Assembly: GCA_963836665.1 (NCBI GenBank)
Contig: CAWIKL010000001.1
Location: forward strand, 2,294,001-2,358,000
DNA length: 64,000 nt
Direction of reading: 5' to 3'
From: JAICSD01 sp963836665
Lineage (GTDB): Bacteria > Acidobacteriota > Vicinamibacteria > Vicinamibacterales > 2-12-FULL-66-21
Shown here: positions 55,074 to 64,000 of the stretch, piece by piece
Layout: each line of letters begins with the position of its first letter
Position numbering within the stretch: the first letter of the stretch is position 1
Translations under genes and position numbers: made by a program
The notes under the pieces: generated by a model
What the model was told of the DNA's origin: nothing
Databases searched by the model: none
What the model saw: the letters and a program-made list of their open reading frames with translations, nothing else

Positions 55074-56168
55074 CTACGTCCGATGCGGCTCTCGTGTGGT
55101 CGCGAAGCCAAGCACCCGCTTGACACCATCGTTTGGCACGGAACGAATCCCGCTTCGATCGACGCGCCACTTGTCGAAATATTGGGTCGGTTTGATCAGG
55201 CGAACACCGGACGCGGCAAGGAAGCGCTCGAGCGGCGGATCTGAGTACGGCTGCGGCACGCCGGCGAGGAACGCCCCCCACAGGCCGTCCCAGTGGACCG
55301 GGAGATACGCTTTCGCGTTGACGACCGGTTGCACCAGTTGTGCGATGGGAAGCCCGCCGCTGCCGATCCACAGGTCCACTGCGCCGAGGCCTTCAGCCTT
55401 GAGCGCCGAGCGAAGGTTTTCGAGCGGCGCGCCGTAGTCCGTGCCGTCGACCACGATCGGCACGTTGAGGTCGACCGCGCTGGCGGAGTTCTGGAAGAAC
55501 CAGCTGTAGCGGCCGTCCGGACCATCGACGACGAAGAGAAAGGCTCGGTTGCCGCCGCCGTTCGGGAAATCTTCGGCGACGCCGGCATGCAGCCCACCGC
55601 TCTCGGGATCACGGCGGGGCACGGCGCCCAGTTCGGTCGGATTGTGCTGCTCGGGGTTGACCGCCGGATCGCCGCTGTGGTTCCAACGAATGACGCGCAG
55701 GACGACACCGTCCGCGAGCGTGATGCGCTCGCCGCCGTATAGCGCCGTGCAGCGAGCGGCCGTCACCGCTTCCGCCTCGGCCTGCAGGCAGGTCGTCTTC
55801 GACCCCATGATCGGTGCGCCGGTCAGCCGCGACCAGGTCGCGGTGTCGAATGAATGATCGAAGTGGCTGTGGCCTGTCAGCAGGAGATTGACGCTCGACG
55901 GTCCGCCCATCGCCTTCATCACGCGCTCGACGGCGTCGGCATCGGGCCTAAAGGCCTGCCGCGTGTGGGCCAGGCCACCTCCCCCGCCGTAGAACGCGCT
56001 CTGCGGCAAGCGCGTGATGTAGCCGTCGGTGAGGATCCGCAGCGAACCGACCTCGTAGTAGATATTGGAGATCGACATCCACGTCAGATCGACGTGATCC
56101 GGCCCGATGGCGCGGGACGTGCCGACGAGGCCGAGCGCCGTGAGGAGCGCCGCCGCGATCCGGTTCAT
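55074..56168 (-). CDS. MBL-fold metallohydrolase, exported
   Basis: A 364-residue protein with signal peptide AAALLTALGLVGTSRA. The metallo-beta-lactamase motif HSHFDH is at residues 100-105 and further ligand positions occur in NHSGD and PVHWDG. The C-terminal part reads KAYLPVHWDGLW. The family hydrolyses ester, phosphodiester or lactone bonds; the substrate is unknown. It lies only 11 bp from the end of the convergent M28 peptidase gene. Confidence 0.85.
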   Translation of the reverse strand: MNRIAAALLTALGLVGTSRAIGPDHVDLTWMSISNIYYEVGSLRILTDGYITRLPQSAFYGGGGGLAHTRQAFRPDADAVERVMKAMGGPSSVNLLLTGHSHFDHSFDTATWSRLTGAPIMGSKTTCLQAEAEAVTAARCTALYGGERITLADGVVLRVIRWNHSGDPAVNPEQHNPTELGAVPRRDPESGGLHAGVAEDFPNGGGNRAFLFVVDGPDGRYSWFFQNSASAVDLNVPIVVDGTDYGAPLENLRSALKAEGLGAVDLWIGSGGLPIAQLVQPVVNAKAYLPVHWDGLWGAFLAGVPQPYSDPPLERFLAASGVRLIKPTQYFDKWRVDRSGIRSVPNDGVKRVLGFATTREPHRT

Positions 56169-56226
56169 GTGCGCGGACGGCGCACTTCGGTGCCGGTCAT
56201 GCCCGCAAGGTTACACGATGCCGCGT

Positions 56227-56628
56227 TCAGCCACGCCTGCCCGTGCGTCTGCGCCGACCGACCGCCGGCGCCCTGCTGTTGCGAATCCGCCGCAACAACG
56301 CCTTTTCGTCATCGTCGGCAACGGCCGGCGTGGCCGGGAGGTCCCAGGCGCCAGGTGCCAAGTAGTGAAAGCGAATCAGGTAGACGTTGTCGCCGCCGCC
56401 GTGGGCAGCCATCGCCACCAGATCGGCCCGGCCGGTGAAGCCCGACTCTCGGGCGAGGGTGTCGGTGATGTCGTCCATCCCGATCCCGGCGATCGAATCC
56501 ACGACGACGTGCCCTTCGTCCATCGGGTATCGGCCGCCGACTTTCACGTGCAACCGCTTCCAGATGCGCACCGTGCAGCGGATTCGTCCCCGGCGAATGC
56601 CCTCACGCAGGCCCTTGGTGAACACCAT
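56227..56628 (-). CDS. ASCH-like domain protein
   Basis: A 133-residue cytosolic protein: FTKGLREGIRRGRIRCTVRIWK, then KVGGRYPMDEGHVVVDSI and VYLIRFHYL. The pattern K...I..G.IT.SVRIW..... VGGRY....G.I.V is that of small ASCH/PUA-like domains. The C-terminal RRRRTGRRG tail is basic, in line with RNA binding. The exact role is unknown. Confidence 0.55.
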   Translation of the reverse strand: MVFTKGLREGIRRGRIRCTVRIWKRLHVKVGGRYPMDEGHVVVDSIAGIGMDDITDTLARESGFTGRADLVAMAAHGGGDNVYLIRFHYLAPGAWDLPATPAVADDDEKALLRRIRNSRAPAVGRRRRTGRRG

Positions 56629-56728
56629 GGGGCAATCTCTTCCTGATTACGTCCACTCACCGAACGTCCGACGGACGAGGTAGACTGGCAACGCCTGCGT
56701 GCCAGCGCACGGCTATTAAGGACGTGTC

Positions 56729-57193
56729 ATGGTAACGCGCATTACGACGAAACGAATTCTGCCCGCCGCGCTGTGCGCGACTGTGCTCTTGATCGCCGCC
56801 TGCGGCAGTACGACCGCGCCGACGCCTGTTGCGACGACTGAAGTGTTCACGGGCACGCTCCAGCCGCTGGGAGTGGACTTCAAGACGTTCACGGTCAACG
56901 CACAGGGGACGACCGATCTCAGCATCACCGTCAATAGCCTCAACACCGTCGCTGCCTCGGCGCCCGTCACGGGCATCACCATTGGTGTGGGGATCGGCGC
57001 GGTCTCCGGTGGGATCTGCGCCGTTCAAGTACAGAATCCGGCGGCGGACCTCGGAGTGGAGCTGTTCGCTCCCAACGGAGCAGCGGCGGGAAGCTACTGC
57101 GTGCAGATCTTCGATTGTCCGACAGGATCGAGCGGCTGTTCGCCGACGCTGCCCGAGGCAGTGACGTACTCGATGACCGTCAAACACTATTGA
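56729..57193 (+). CDS. Small lipoprotein of unknown function
   Basis: A 154-residue protein whose leader ILPAALCATVLLIAACGST has a lipobox (LIAAC). The mature part is beta-rich (FTGTLQPLGVDFKTFTVN, SITVNSLNTVAASAPVTG) with four more Cys near the end (CAVQVQ, YCVQIFDCPTGSSGC) likely forming disulfides. It is probably outer-membrane anchored. No family recognised. Confidence 0.7.
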   Translation: MVTRITTKRILPAALCATVLLIAACGSTTAPTPVATTEVFTGTLQPLGVDFKTFTVNAQGTTDLSITVNSLNTVAASAPVTGITIGVGIGAVSGGICAVQVQNPAADLGVELFAPNGAAAGSYCVQIFDCPTGSSGCSPTLPEAVTYSMTVKHY

Positions 57194-57226
57194 GGCATTG
57201 CCGGCCTCGACCGGCGGAGCCACTCG

Positions 57227-59059
57227 TCAGCGGCCGCCGCCGCGCACATATTCGTCGACGTTCTGCGCCAGCACGTCGAGCGGCACGTTACCTCCCATCA
57301 CCACTGTATCGTCGAACGCCTTCACGTCGTACTTCGCCCCAAGGGCCCCCCTCGCCCTCTCGCGCTGGCGGATGATCTCGCTGTGGCCGACCTTGTAGCC
57401 GCACGCCTGCCCGGGCCACGAGCAGTAGCGATCGACCTCGCTCGCGACTTCCAGCGGATTCGATCCGTTCATGTCGACGAAGAAGCTGACACCCTGCTGG
57501 CGCGTCCACTTCTTGGCATGAATGCCGGTGTCGACAACGAGCCGGCAGGCGCGGAAGGCAAGCGACTGGAGGTAGCCCAGGCGGCCGACATGGTCCTGCT
57601 CGTAGGCGCCGAGCTCGTCGGCGAGCTGCTCGGCATAGAGCGCCCAGCCCTCTGAGTAGGCGTTGAAGGCGAGCAGCTGGCGCACGAGCGGCATCGCGTG
57701 CGTGTACTCGCCCTGCCAGATGTGGCCCGGTATCGACTCGTGGAACGCCAGGTCCGCCAGGCTGTATTTGCTGTGCAGATCCGGCGTGCGCAGGTTGATC
57801 CAAAAACGGCCGGGAATCTTGCCGTCGATCGAACCTGCCCCGCCGTAGGCGGCCGGCGCGCCGGGCTCTTCCTCCGGCGGCAGGCGCTTCACTTCCATGT
57901 TCGGGTTGACGAGATGGTTGAAGGCGCGCGGCATCTGAGCGCGGACCCACTTCAGGCGATCGTCGATGAAGGCCAGGATCTCGGCGCGGCCCTTGTCGCC
58001 GTCCGCGAACTTGTACCTGGGATCCTTCGCCAGCGCCTGCATCCGTTCGCCGACACTGCCCAGCCCGTAGCCGATCTCCCTGAGGATCGCGTCCATCTGC
58101 GCGTGCAGGCGCTGCAGCTCGCCCCGGCCCATCTCGTGGACTTGGTCAGGCGTCATGGTCGTCGTCGTCGAGGCCTTGAGCGCCCAGCGATAGAACTCGT
58201 CGCCGTGCGGCCGCGCCGAAATGCCGGGATCGTCGGTGGCGAGGGCACGCTGCGCCTGAAATTCGTGCAGCTGCTCCTCGAGCGCCGGCGCGATCTGCTG
58301 GACGGCGATCGAGCGCGCCCGCTCGCCCCAGGTCCCGGCGATGTGGCGGGTCCGCCGGACGATCGATTCGACAACGCCGCCTCCGTCGCGGGCACTCTTT
58401 AGCGAGAGCGTCATCTGCGCCATCGCTTTGTCGATCAGGAACGCCGGCGGTACCAGCCCGACGCTGCGCGCCGCCCGCATTCGCCCGAGCTCACCCTCGA
58501 GCTGCTTCGCATAGGACTGCAGCCGCGCGAGATACGCCTCGGCGTCGGCGGCACTCTCGACGGGGTGGTCGCTGTCGAGGAAGCGCGGGACGTCGAGATA
58601 GGCGCCGACGTTCTGAATGACAACGTACGGTGTGTTGCGCCAGCCGCCGACCGTAATATCGCCGTAGGGCAGCGCGAAGCCTTCGAGCGCTGTGGCGTAG
58701 GCGCTCTTGACCACTCCGAGGCTGGTCCGCGCGCCGAGTGAGAGGCCGTTCACATTGAACGCGGTGACGCGGTCGAGATCCGCTTTGACCTGCTGCGCGA
58801 GGCGCCGTTGCCCGTCAGCCGTGCGATCGGCCAGCTCCGATCGCAGCACCGCTCGCGCGCCGGTGTCGATGCCGAGCGACGTCGCGCTCTCGGGCTGCAG
58901 CTTCAGCAGGTTCTCGGCGACCTCGCCGAGCAGCTTCACTGCGTCTGTGTCTGTGGACATGGAAGGATTCGAGGCACGCTCGGGGCCGCAACCAGTGACG
59001 AACGGCAGAGCCGCCGCCGCGGATGCAAGCGATGCCAGGGCCTCACGCCGGTTGACCAT
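57227..59059 (-). CDS. DUF885 peptidase-like lipoprotein
   Basis: A 610-residue protein with a lipobox in SLASAAAALPFVTGCGPE. Helical DUF885 features include the HESIPGHIWQGEYTH zinc-binding-like motif and SEGWALYAEQLADELGAYEQD downstream. Some DUF885 proteins are metallopeptidases with HExxH-like sites. It is probably periplasmic and dipeptidyl- or lactone-cleaving. The N-terminal RR of VNRREALASLA could also direct Tat export. Confidence 0.85.
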   Translation of the reverse strand: MVNRREALASLASAAAALPFVTGCGPERASNPSMSTDTDAVKLLGEVAENLLKLQPESATSLGIDTGARAVLRSELADRTADGQRRLAQQVKADLDRVTAFNVNGLSLGARTSLGVVKSAYATALEGFALPYGDITVGGWRNTPYVVIQNVGAYLDVPRFLDSDHPVESAADAEAYLARLQSYAKQLEGELGRMRAARSVGLVPPAFLIDKAMAQMTLSLKSARDGGGVVESIVRRTRHIAGTWGERARSIAVQQIAPALEEQLHEFQAQRALATDDPGISARPHGDEFYRWALKASTTTTMTPDQVHEMGRGELQRLHAQMDAILREIGYGLGSVGERMQALAKDPRYKFADGDKGRAEILAFIDDRLKWVRAQMPRAFNHLVNPNMEVKRLPPEEEPGAPAAYGGAGSIDGKIPGRFWINLRTPDLHSKYSLADLAFHESIPGHIWQGEYTHAMPLVRQLLAFNAYSEGWALYAEQLADELGAYEQDHVGRLGYLQSLAFRACRLVVDTGIHAKKWTRQQGVSFFVDMNGSNPLEVASEVDRYCSWPGQACGYKVGHSEIIRQRERARGALGAKYDVKAFDDTVVMGGNVPLDVLAQNVDEYVRGGGR

Positions 59060-59079
59060 CCCCCATGATAGGGTGAGGG

Positions 59080-59661
59080 ATGCCTAAAAACGCGAGTCAT
59101 TGGCCACGATACATCCGACTGGCCGCGTCGCTGGCGGCGGTCCTGCTCATGCCGCGCGTCGCCGCGGCACAGGGCTTCGTCGGCGTTTCCTACGGCTACA
59201 ACTTTGGCGGCGACGCCGGCTGCCTCAGCGCCACCGATTGTCAGAACAAGAACTGGAACTGGGGCGGCTCGATCGGCGCGCTCGGCTCCATTGTCGGCGT
59301 CGAAGGAGACTTCACGCACGCGGGGCAGTTCACCGGAGCCCGCCCCAACACGGCGTCGGTGACGACGCTGATGGGCAACTTCATGCTGGCGCCGAAGATC
59401 TCCTTCGTGCAACCGTACGGCGTCGCGGGACTCGGGGCGATCAAGACGACGGCCTCGGGCTCGGGAGACTCGCAAACGCAGATCGGCTGGACGATCGGCG
59501 GCGGGCTCCTCGTCTTCGTGCACCCGCACATCGGTCTCAAGGGAGACGTGCGCTATTACCACTCCCTCCAGGCGCTCAGCCTGCTCGGCATCGATCTCGG
59601 GCTCAATGACAACAAGGTCGACTTCGGGCGCGCGGGATTCGGCGTCGTGCTCAAGTTCTGA
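59080..59661 (+). CDS. Outer-membrane beta-barrel protein
   Basis: A 193-residue protein with a signal peptide (LAASLAAVLLMPRVAAAQ). The barrel strands alternate (GFVGVSYGYNFGGDAG, SIGALGSIVGVEGDFTHAG, HIGLKGDVRYYHSLQ) and the chain ends in GFGVVLKF with a terminal Phe. A Cys pair (CLSATDC) could form a disulfide. Eight-stranded Omp-like, probable structural or ligand-binding role. Confidence 0.75.
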   Translation: MPKNASHWPRYIRLAASLAAVLLMPRVAAAQGFVGVSYGYNFGGDAGCLSATDCQNKNWNWGGSIGALGSIVGVEGDFTHAGQFTGARPNTASVTTLMGNFMLAPKISFVQPYGVAGLGAIKTTASGSGDSQTQIGWTIGGGLLVFVHPHIGLKGDVRYYHSLQALSLLGIDLGLNDNKVDFGRAGFGVVLKF

Positions 59662-59695
59662 CAGAGAAAGCGCCGGGGTGGCGCGCCGGCGACGA

Positions 59696-61639
59696 CTACA
59701 CCGCTGCCGCGGCCGCGCTCGGCGCGTACCGCTCCTGCAGTGCGCACATGCTCACGAGCAGCATCAGGATCTGATCGTTGGCCACCCTGGCGCCGCTGTC
59801 CATTTCCGCCAGCCGATCCAGGAGGGCGACGACGGCCGGCCGATCGAAGAACGGCATCGACGCCAGCGCCGGCCCTCGCAGCGTGTCCTGGACGTAGGTG
59901 TGAAACGCATCGTCCTGGCTCAAGGTCGCCGGTGGGCTCAAAAACGGGTGCTTCTGCCGTGTGTAGACGGTGTCGGTAATCAGGTCGCGGACCGCCTCGC
60001 GCAGCACGAACTTCTCGGTCATGCCGCGGATCTTCTGGTTGACCGGCTGTGAGGCGATCACCTCGGCGACGTGATGATCGAGAAACGGCACGCGGCCCTC
60101 GATGGAATGCCCCATCTCCATCCGATCCCCGAGCACCGTCAGGATGTAGCCGCACAGAACAGTCTTCGACCAGAGATACAACGACTGGTGCAGCGGTTCG
60201 CGTCCGGTCAGCTGCCCGCGGACATCGAGATCGTCAAGGATCGGCCACGCGCCTTCCGTCAGGCCATAGCGGTCGATGATGTAGCGGGACAGGAGCGGAC
60301 GGGTCTTGACCGCGCGCGACGAGAACGTTTCGATCCATGACGGCACGTAGCCGAGAATGCGCCGCACGCGGTCGACGTCGCCGACCTCGCCGTCTGGCAG
60401 CAGCAGGCCGCGCGATACCGTGTTGTGCTGATCGAGCCATTCGAGCAGTTGTTGGACCGCCTCGGGATCCTGCCCCTCACGGTTGTAGAGCAGCATGTCG
60501 CGGCGGAAGTGCGGATAGCCGCCGAGCATCTCGTCCGACCCCTCGCCGGTAATCACGACCTTGTAGCCGGCATCGCGAACCGCGCGACTGAGGAGGTACT
60601 TGGCGACGCCGTGCGCGTTTATGCACAGCGTCTCACACTGGGCGATGGCGTCGGCGAAGTTGTCGGCGAGATCGCGCTGCTTGATCGGGATGGGGTAATA
60701 GTCGGCGCCGACGCGCGACGCCATCTCCTGGGCGATGGCGCCTTCGTCGTAGGCCGCCTGGTCGAAGGTGAGGGTGAAGGCCTTGATCGGCTCGGGATGA
60801 TGCCGCGCCGCAAGTCCCAGCACCGCGCAGGAGTCGAGGCCTCCGCTGAGATAGACGCCAACCGGCACGTCGGCGCGCAGCCGGACTCGCACCGCTTCTT
60901 CGAGCACATGACGGAACTCGGCGGTGTACTCGGCGTCTGGACGATTGGAGATCGCCTGCGTCTTGAGCGGATAGTTAAAGTCCCAGTAAGGCGCCACCTG
61001 GACGTGGTGATCGGTCGCCATCAGGTAGTGGCCGGGTGGAATCTGGTGCACGCCGTCGAACAACGTCCGCACCTGGTGCCCGCCGAAGGCGACCGATTGA
61101 TAGACCGCTTCCTCGTCCCAGCGCGCCGGGACGCCGGCGGCGAAGAGCGCCTTCGCTTCCGAGGCGAAGTAGAGCGCGCCACGGTGCCGCGCGTAGAAGA
61201 GCGGCTTGATGCCGAACCGATCGCGCGCCGCGAACATCGTCCGCCGGCGGGCGTCCCAGAGCACGATAGCGAACTCGCCGCGCAGCTGGTGCAGGCACTG
61301 GACGCCGTAGTCTTCGAACAGGTGCAGCGCAATTTCACTGTCGGACCGCGTGCGCAGGCGATGGCCCCGCGCCTCGAGCTCCCGCTGGATCGGCTCGTAT
61401 CCGTAGAACTCACCGTTGACGATGATGCGCGTTTGCTCGTCTTCGCTGGCGATCGGCTGATCGCCGGTCGCGAGATCGATGATGCTCAGGCGCGCGTGAC
61501 CGAGCCCGACGCGCCCGTCTTCTGACGTCCAGTGGCGCTGCCCGTCCGGGCCGCGATGCGAGAGCGCGTGGGTGGCACGGGTCAGCGCCGACGCGTCAAC
61601 AGGTTCGGATCGTGAAAAAATCGCGACGATTCCACACAT
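59696..61639 (-). CDS. asnB: Asparagine synthetase (glutamine-hydrolysing)
   Basis: A 647-residue protein starting MCGIVAIFS with the nucleophile Cys2, followed by SHRGPDGQRHW and GHARLSIIDL in the glutaminase half. The synthetase half has the ATP pyrophosphatase loop LSGGLDSCAV and ITGEGSDEMLGGYPHFR. It forms asparagine from aspartate, ATP and glutamine. GGAGG precedes the ATG. Both active sites are intact. Confidence 0.95.
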   Translation of the reverse strand: MCGIVAIFSRSEPVDASALTRATHALSHRGPDGQRHWTSEDGRVGLGHARLSIIDLATGDQPIASEDEQTRIIVNGEFYGYEPIQRELEARGHRLRTRSDSEIALHLFEDYGVQCLHQLRGEFAIVLWDARRRTMFAARDRFGIKPLFYARHRGALYFASEAKALFAAGVPARWDEEAVYQSVAFGGHQVRTLFDGVHQIPPGHYLMATDHHVQVAPYWDFNYPLKTQAISNRPDAEYTAEFRHVLEEAVRVRLRADVPVGVYLSGGLDSCAVLGLAARHHPEPIKAFTLTFDQAAYDEGAIAQEMASRVGADYYPIPIKQRDLADNFADAIAQCETLCINAHGVAKYLLSRAVRDAGYKVVITGEGSDEMLGGYPHFRRDMLLYNREGQDPEAVQQLLEWLDQHNTVSRGLLLPDGEVGDVDRVRRILGYVPSWIETFSSRAVKTRPLLSRYIIDRYGLTEGAWPILDDLDVRGQLTGREPLHQSLYLWSKTVLCGYILTVLGDRMEMGHSIEGRVPFLDHHVAEVIASQPVNQKIRGMTEKFVLREAVRDLITDTVYTRQKHPFLSPPATLSQDDAFHTYVQDTLRGPALASMPFFDRPAVVALLDRLAEMDSGARVANDQILMLLVSMCALQERYAPSAAAAAV

Positions 61640-61790
61640 GCGGCCTCCGGGTCCGGCTCTGGGACTGCCCAGTGGCCCAACGGTTGTGCTTTAACTCGGG
61701 GATTGCAGCTGATTGGACAGGCTGAAGCGACCATCATCTCATCGGCGACCCGATGCGGCAAAGGGCTTGATTGGCCGGCGGCGATGGGCG

Positions 61791-62448
61791 CTAGCGCAGG
61801 CGCCGCGGCGGCCGCGCGCGGAGCCGCGTCGGGCGAGAGTTGGCGAGGAGCGCCCCGACGACGCGCTCGGTGCGAGCCCATGCCTGTGGCGTTCGGCCGG
61901 CCGTGTCCAGGGCCGCGACGTCGGCACCATGTCTCCGCAAGAGCTCGATAATCGCGACCTGTTCGTCGACTGTCCCGGCCGTACCGCTCGCGCCCGTGGA
62001 TCGAGCAGCCAGGTGCAGTGGCGAAGAGCGGCCGGAGCGCAGACAGCGCCCGGTGCTCGCGCCAAGGACAAGCAATTGGCGCACGGCAGCCGCGCTCCGG
62101 GCTCGCACAGCGCGATGGAGGGGAACGGCACCGCCCCGGTCCGCGTGGTTCAGGTCAGCCCCGTGCGAAGCCAGAAACTCGATGACGGCGGCCTGAGTCG
62201 CCGTATTCACGGCGGTTCTCGGCATTCGGGTCGGCGCCGGCCTCGATCAGGCGCTCGATCGTTCCAAGCCGCAGCGCCGCGGCCGCAAGGTGCAGGGTGG
62301 TGTCACCGGCGTACAGCCAATGCGGGATGGACTCGATCAGGACGTCCCGCGGTGCCCTGATCCTCGATGCGAGCGAGTTGGATCGCAGAGCCCGGGCCGT
62401 TTCCCGCTCGCCCGCGAGCACCGCCGCAAAGATTCCAGACCTGATCAC
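61791..62448 (-). pseudogene. Ankyrin-repeat protein, frameshifted with probable internal deletion
   Basis: GTG at 62448 starts IRSGIFAAVLAGERETARAL and reaches DTTLHLAAAALRLGTIERLIEAGADPNAENRR, a normal ankyrin repeat. The next repeats (AAVIEFLASHGADLNHADRGG, then AVPLHRAVRARSAAAVRQLL and SSPLHLAARST) are in another frame. The usual continuation after NAENR, about ten to twenty residues with a PLH core, is missing. Near the join is a 6-bp-stem hairpin (62199-62214). A small deletion is more likely than a simple base slip. The product would bind other proteins; target unknown. Confidence 0.65.
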
Positions 62449-62461
62449 GTCTGTAATCTAA

Positions 62462-62496
62462 ACGAAAAGGGCGGTGGTGCCGAAGCACCACCGCCC
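62462..62496 (-). terminator. Intrinsic terminator of the rpoC transcript
   Basis: A perfect 12-bp GC-rich stem (GGGCGGTGGTGC) closed by a TTCG tetraloop is followed on the minus strand by TTTTCGTTT. It lies 50 bp downstream of the rpoC stop and is oriented to end transcription coming from rpoC. Confidence 0.92.
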
Positions 62497-62545
62497 GCGA
62501 TCATACCGGTCCTGCAGAACCGGCCTGCATCCCGAAGGACCCGGC

Positions 62546-64000
<1,455 letters not shown>

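Overview
The window is a GC-rich, gene-dense chromosomal segment with about 58 protein-coding genes and no recognisable tRNA, rRNA, CRISPR array, insertion sequence or prophage. Gene content fits a soil-type member of the Acidobacteriota, probably Vicinamibacteria. The signs are two very long MacB/FtsX-type permeases with no ATPase partner, many secreted amidohydrolases, amidases and peptidases with Sec or Tat signals, a Tat/cytochrome c/amine oxidase cluster, a carboxypeptidase-regulatory-like cytochrome, and several DinB and SRPBCC proteins. This placement is an inference from families; no marker apart from the rpoC 3' end is present.

Layout. 1-4461 (minus) is a tight five-gene run: a cytochrome-like secreted beta-propeller protein, two small membrane proteins, an MHS-type MFS transporter and a secreted protein cut by the window edge. 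It diverges from a copper amine oxidase (4498-6432). 6496-12550 holds small and secreted proteins, a Tat amidase, a bacterial SET-domain protein and a WG-repeat protein. 12577-24942 mixes DNA repair (mutM, two AlkZ/YcaQ-like proteins), an AI-2E-family permease with an extra C-terminal domain, a frameshifted phosphoesterase, a lipoprotein and the first orphan ABC permease. 25181-30784 is a three-gene amidohydrolase operon, followed by a tandem pair of outer-membrane barrels (30893-33375) and a cytochrome P450. 34881-45614 holds small membrane proteins, DinB/SRPBCC/ArsR genes with a very clear promoter, trmO, hydrolases, a diheme cytochrome c and an O-methyltransferase. 45652-61639 holds the second orphan permease with a VOC protein, an amidase, an SDR, a terpene-cyclase-like toroid protein, an M28 peptidase, an MBL hydrolase, a DUF885 peptidase-like lipoprotein and asparagine synthetase. 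The right edge has a broken ankyrin gene, a strong intrinsic terminator and the 3' end of rpoC.

Most of the encoded work is periplasmic or outer-membrane scavenging of amides, peptides and amines, with no single dedicated pathway. The most unusual observation is that four independent genes are frameshifted, and every shift falls at a GTAC tetranucleotide. In three of them the frame is restored by removing one C directly after GTAC. This could be a modification-dependent sequencing artefact or a real mutational signature. Other notable items are an ArsR promoter with a perfect 16-bp palindrome inside the spacer and a predicted leaderless GTG start, an operon in which two of four amidohydrolase domains have lost their metal ligands, and short 7-8 bp repeat arrays at two gene starts.
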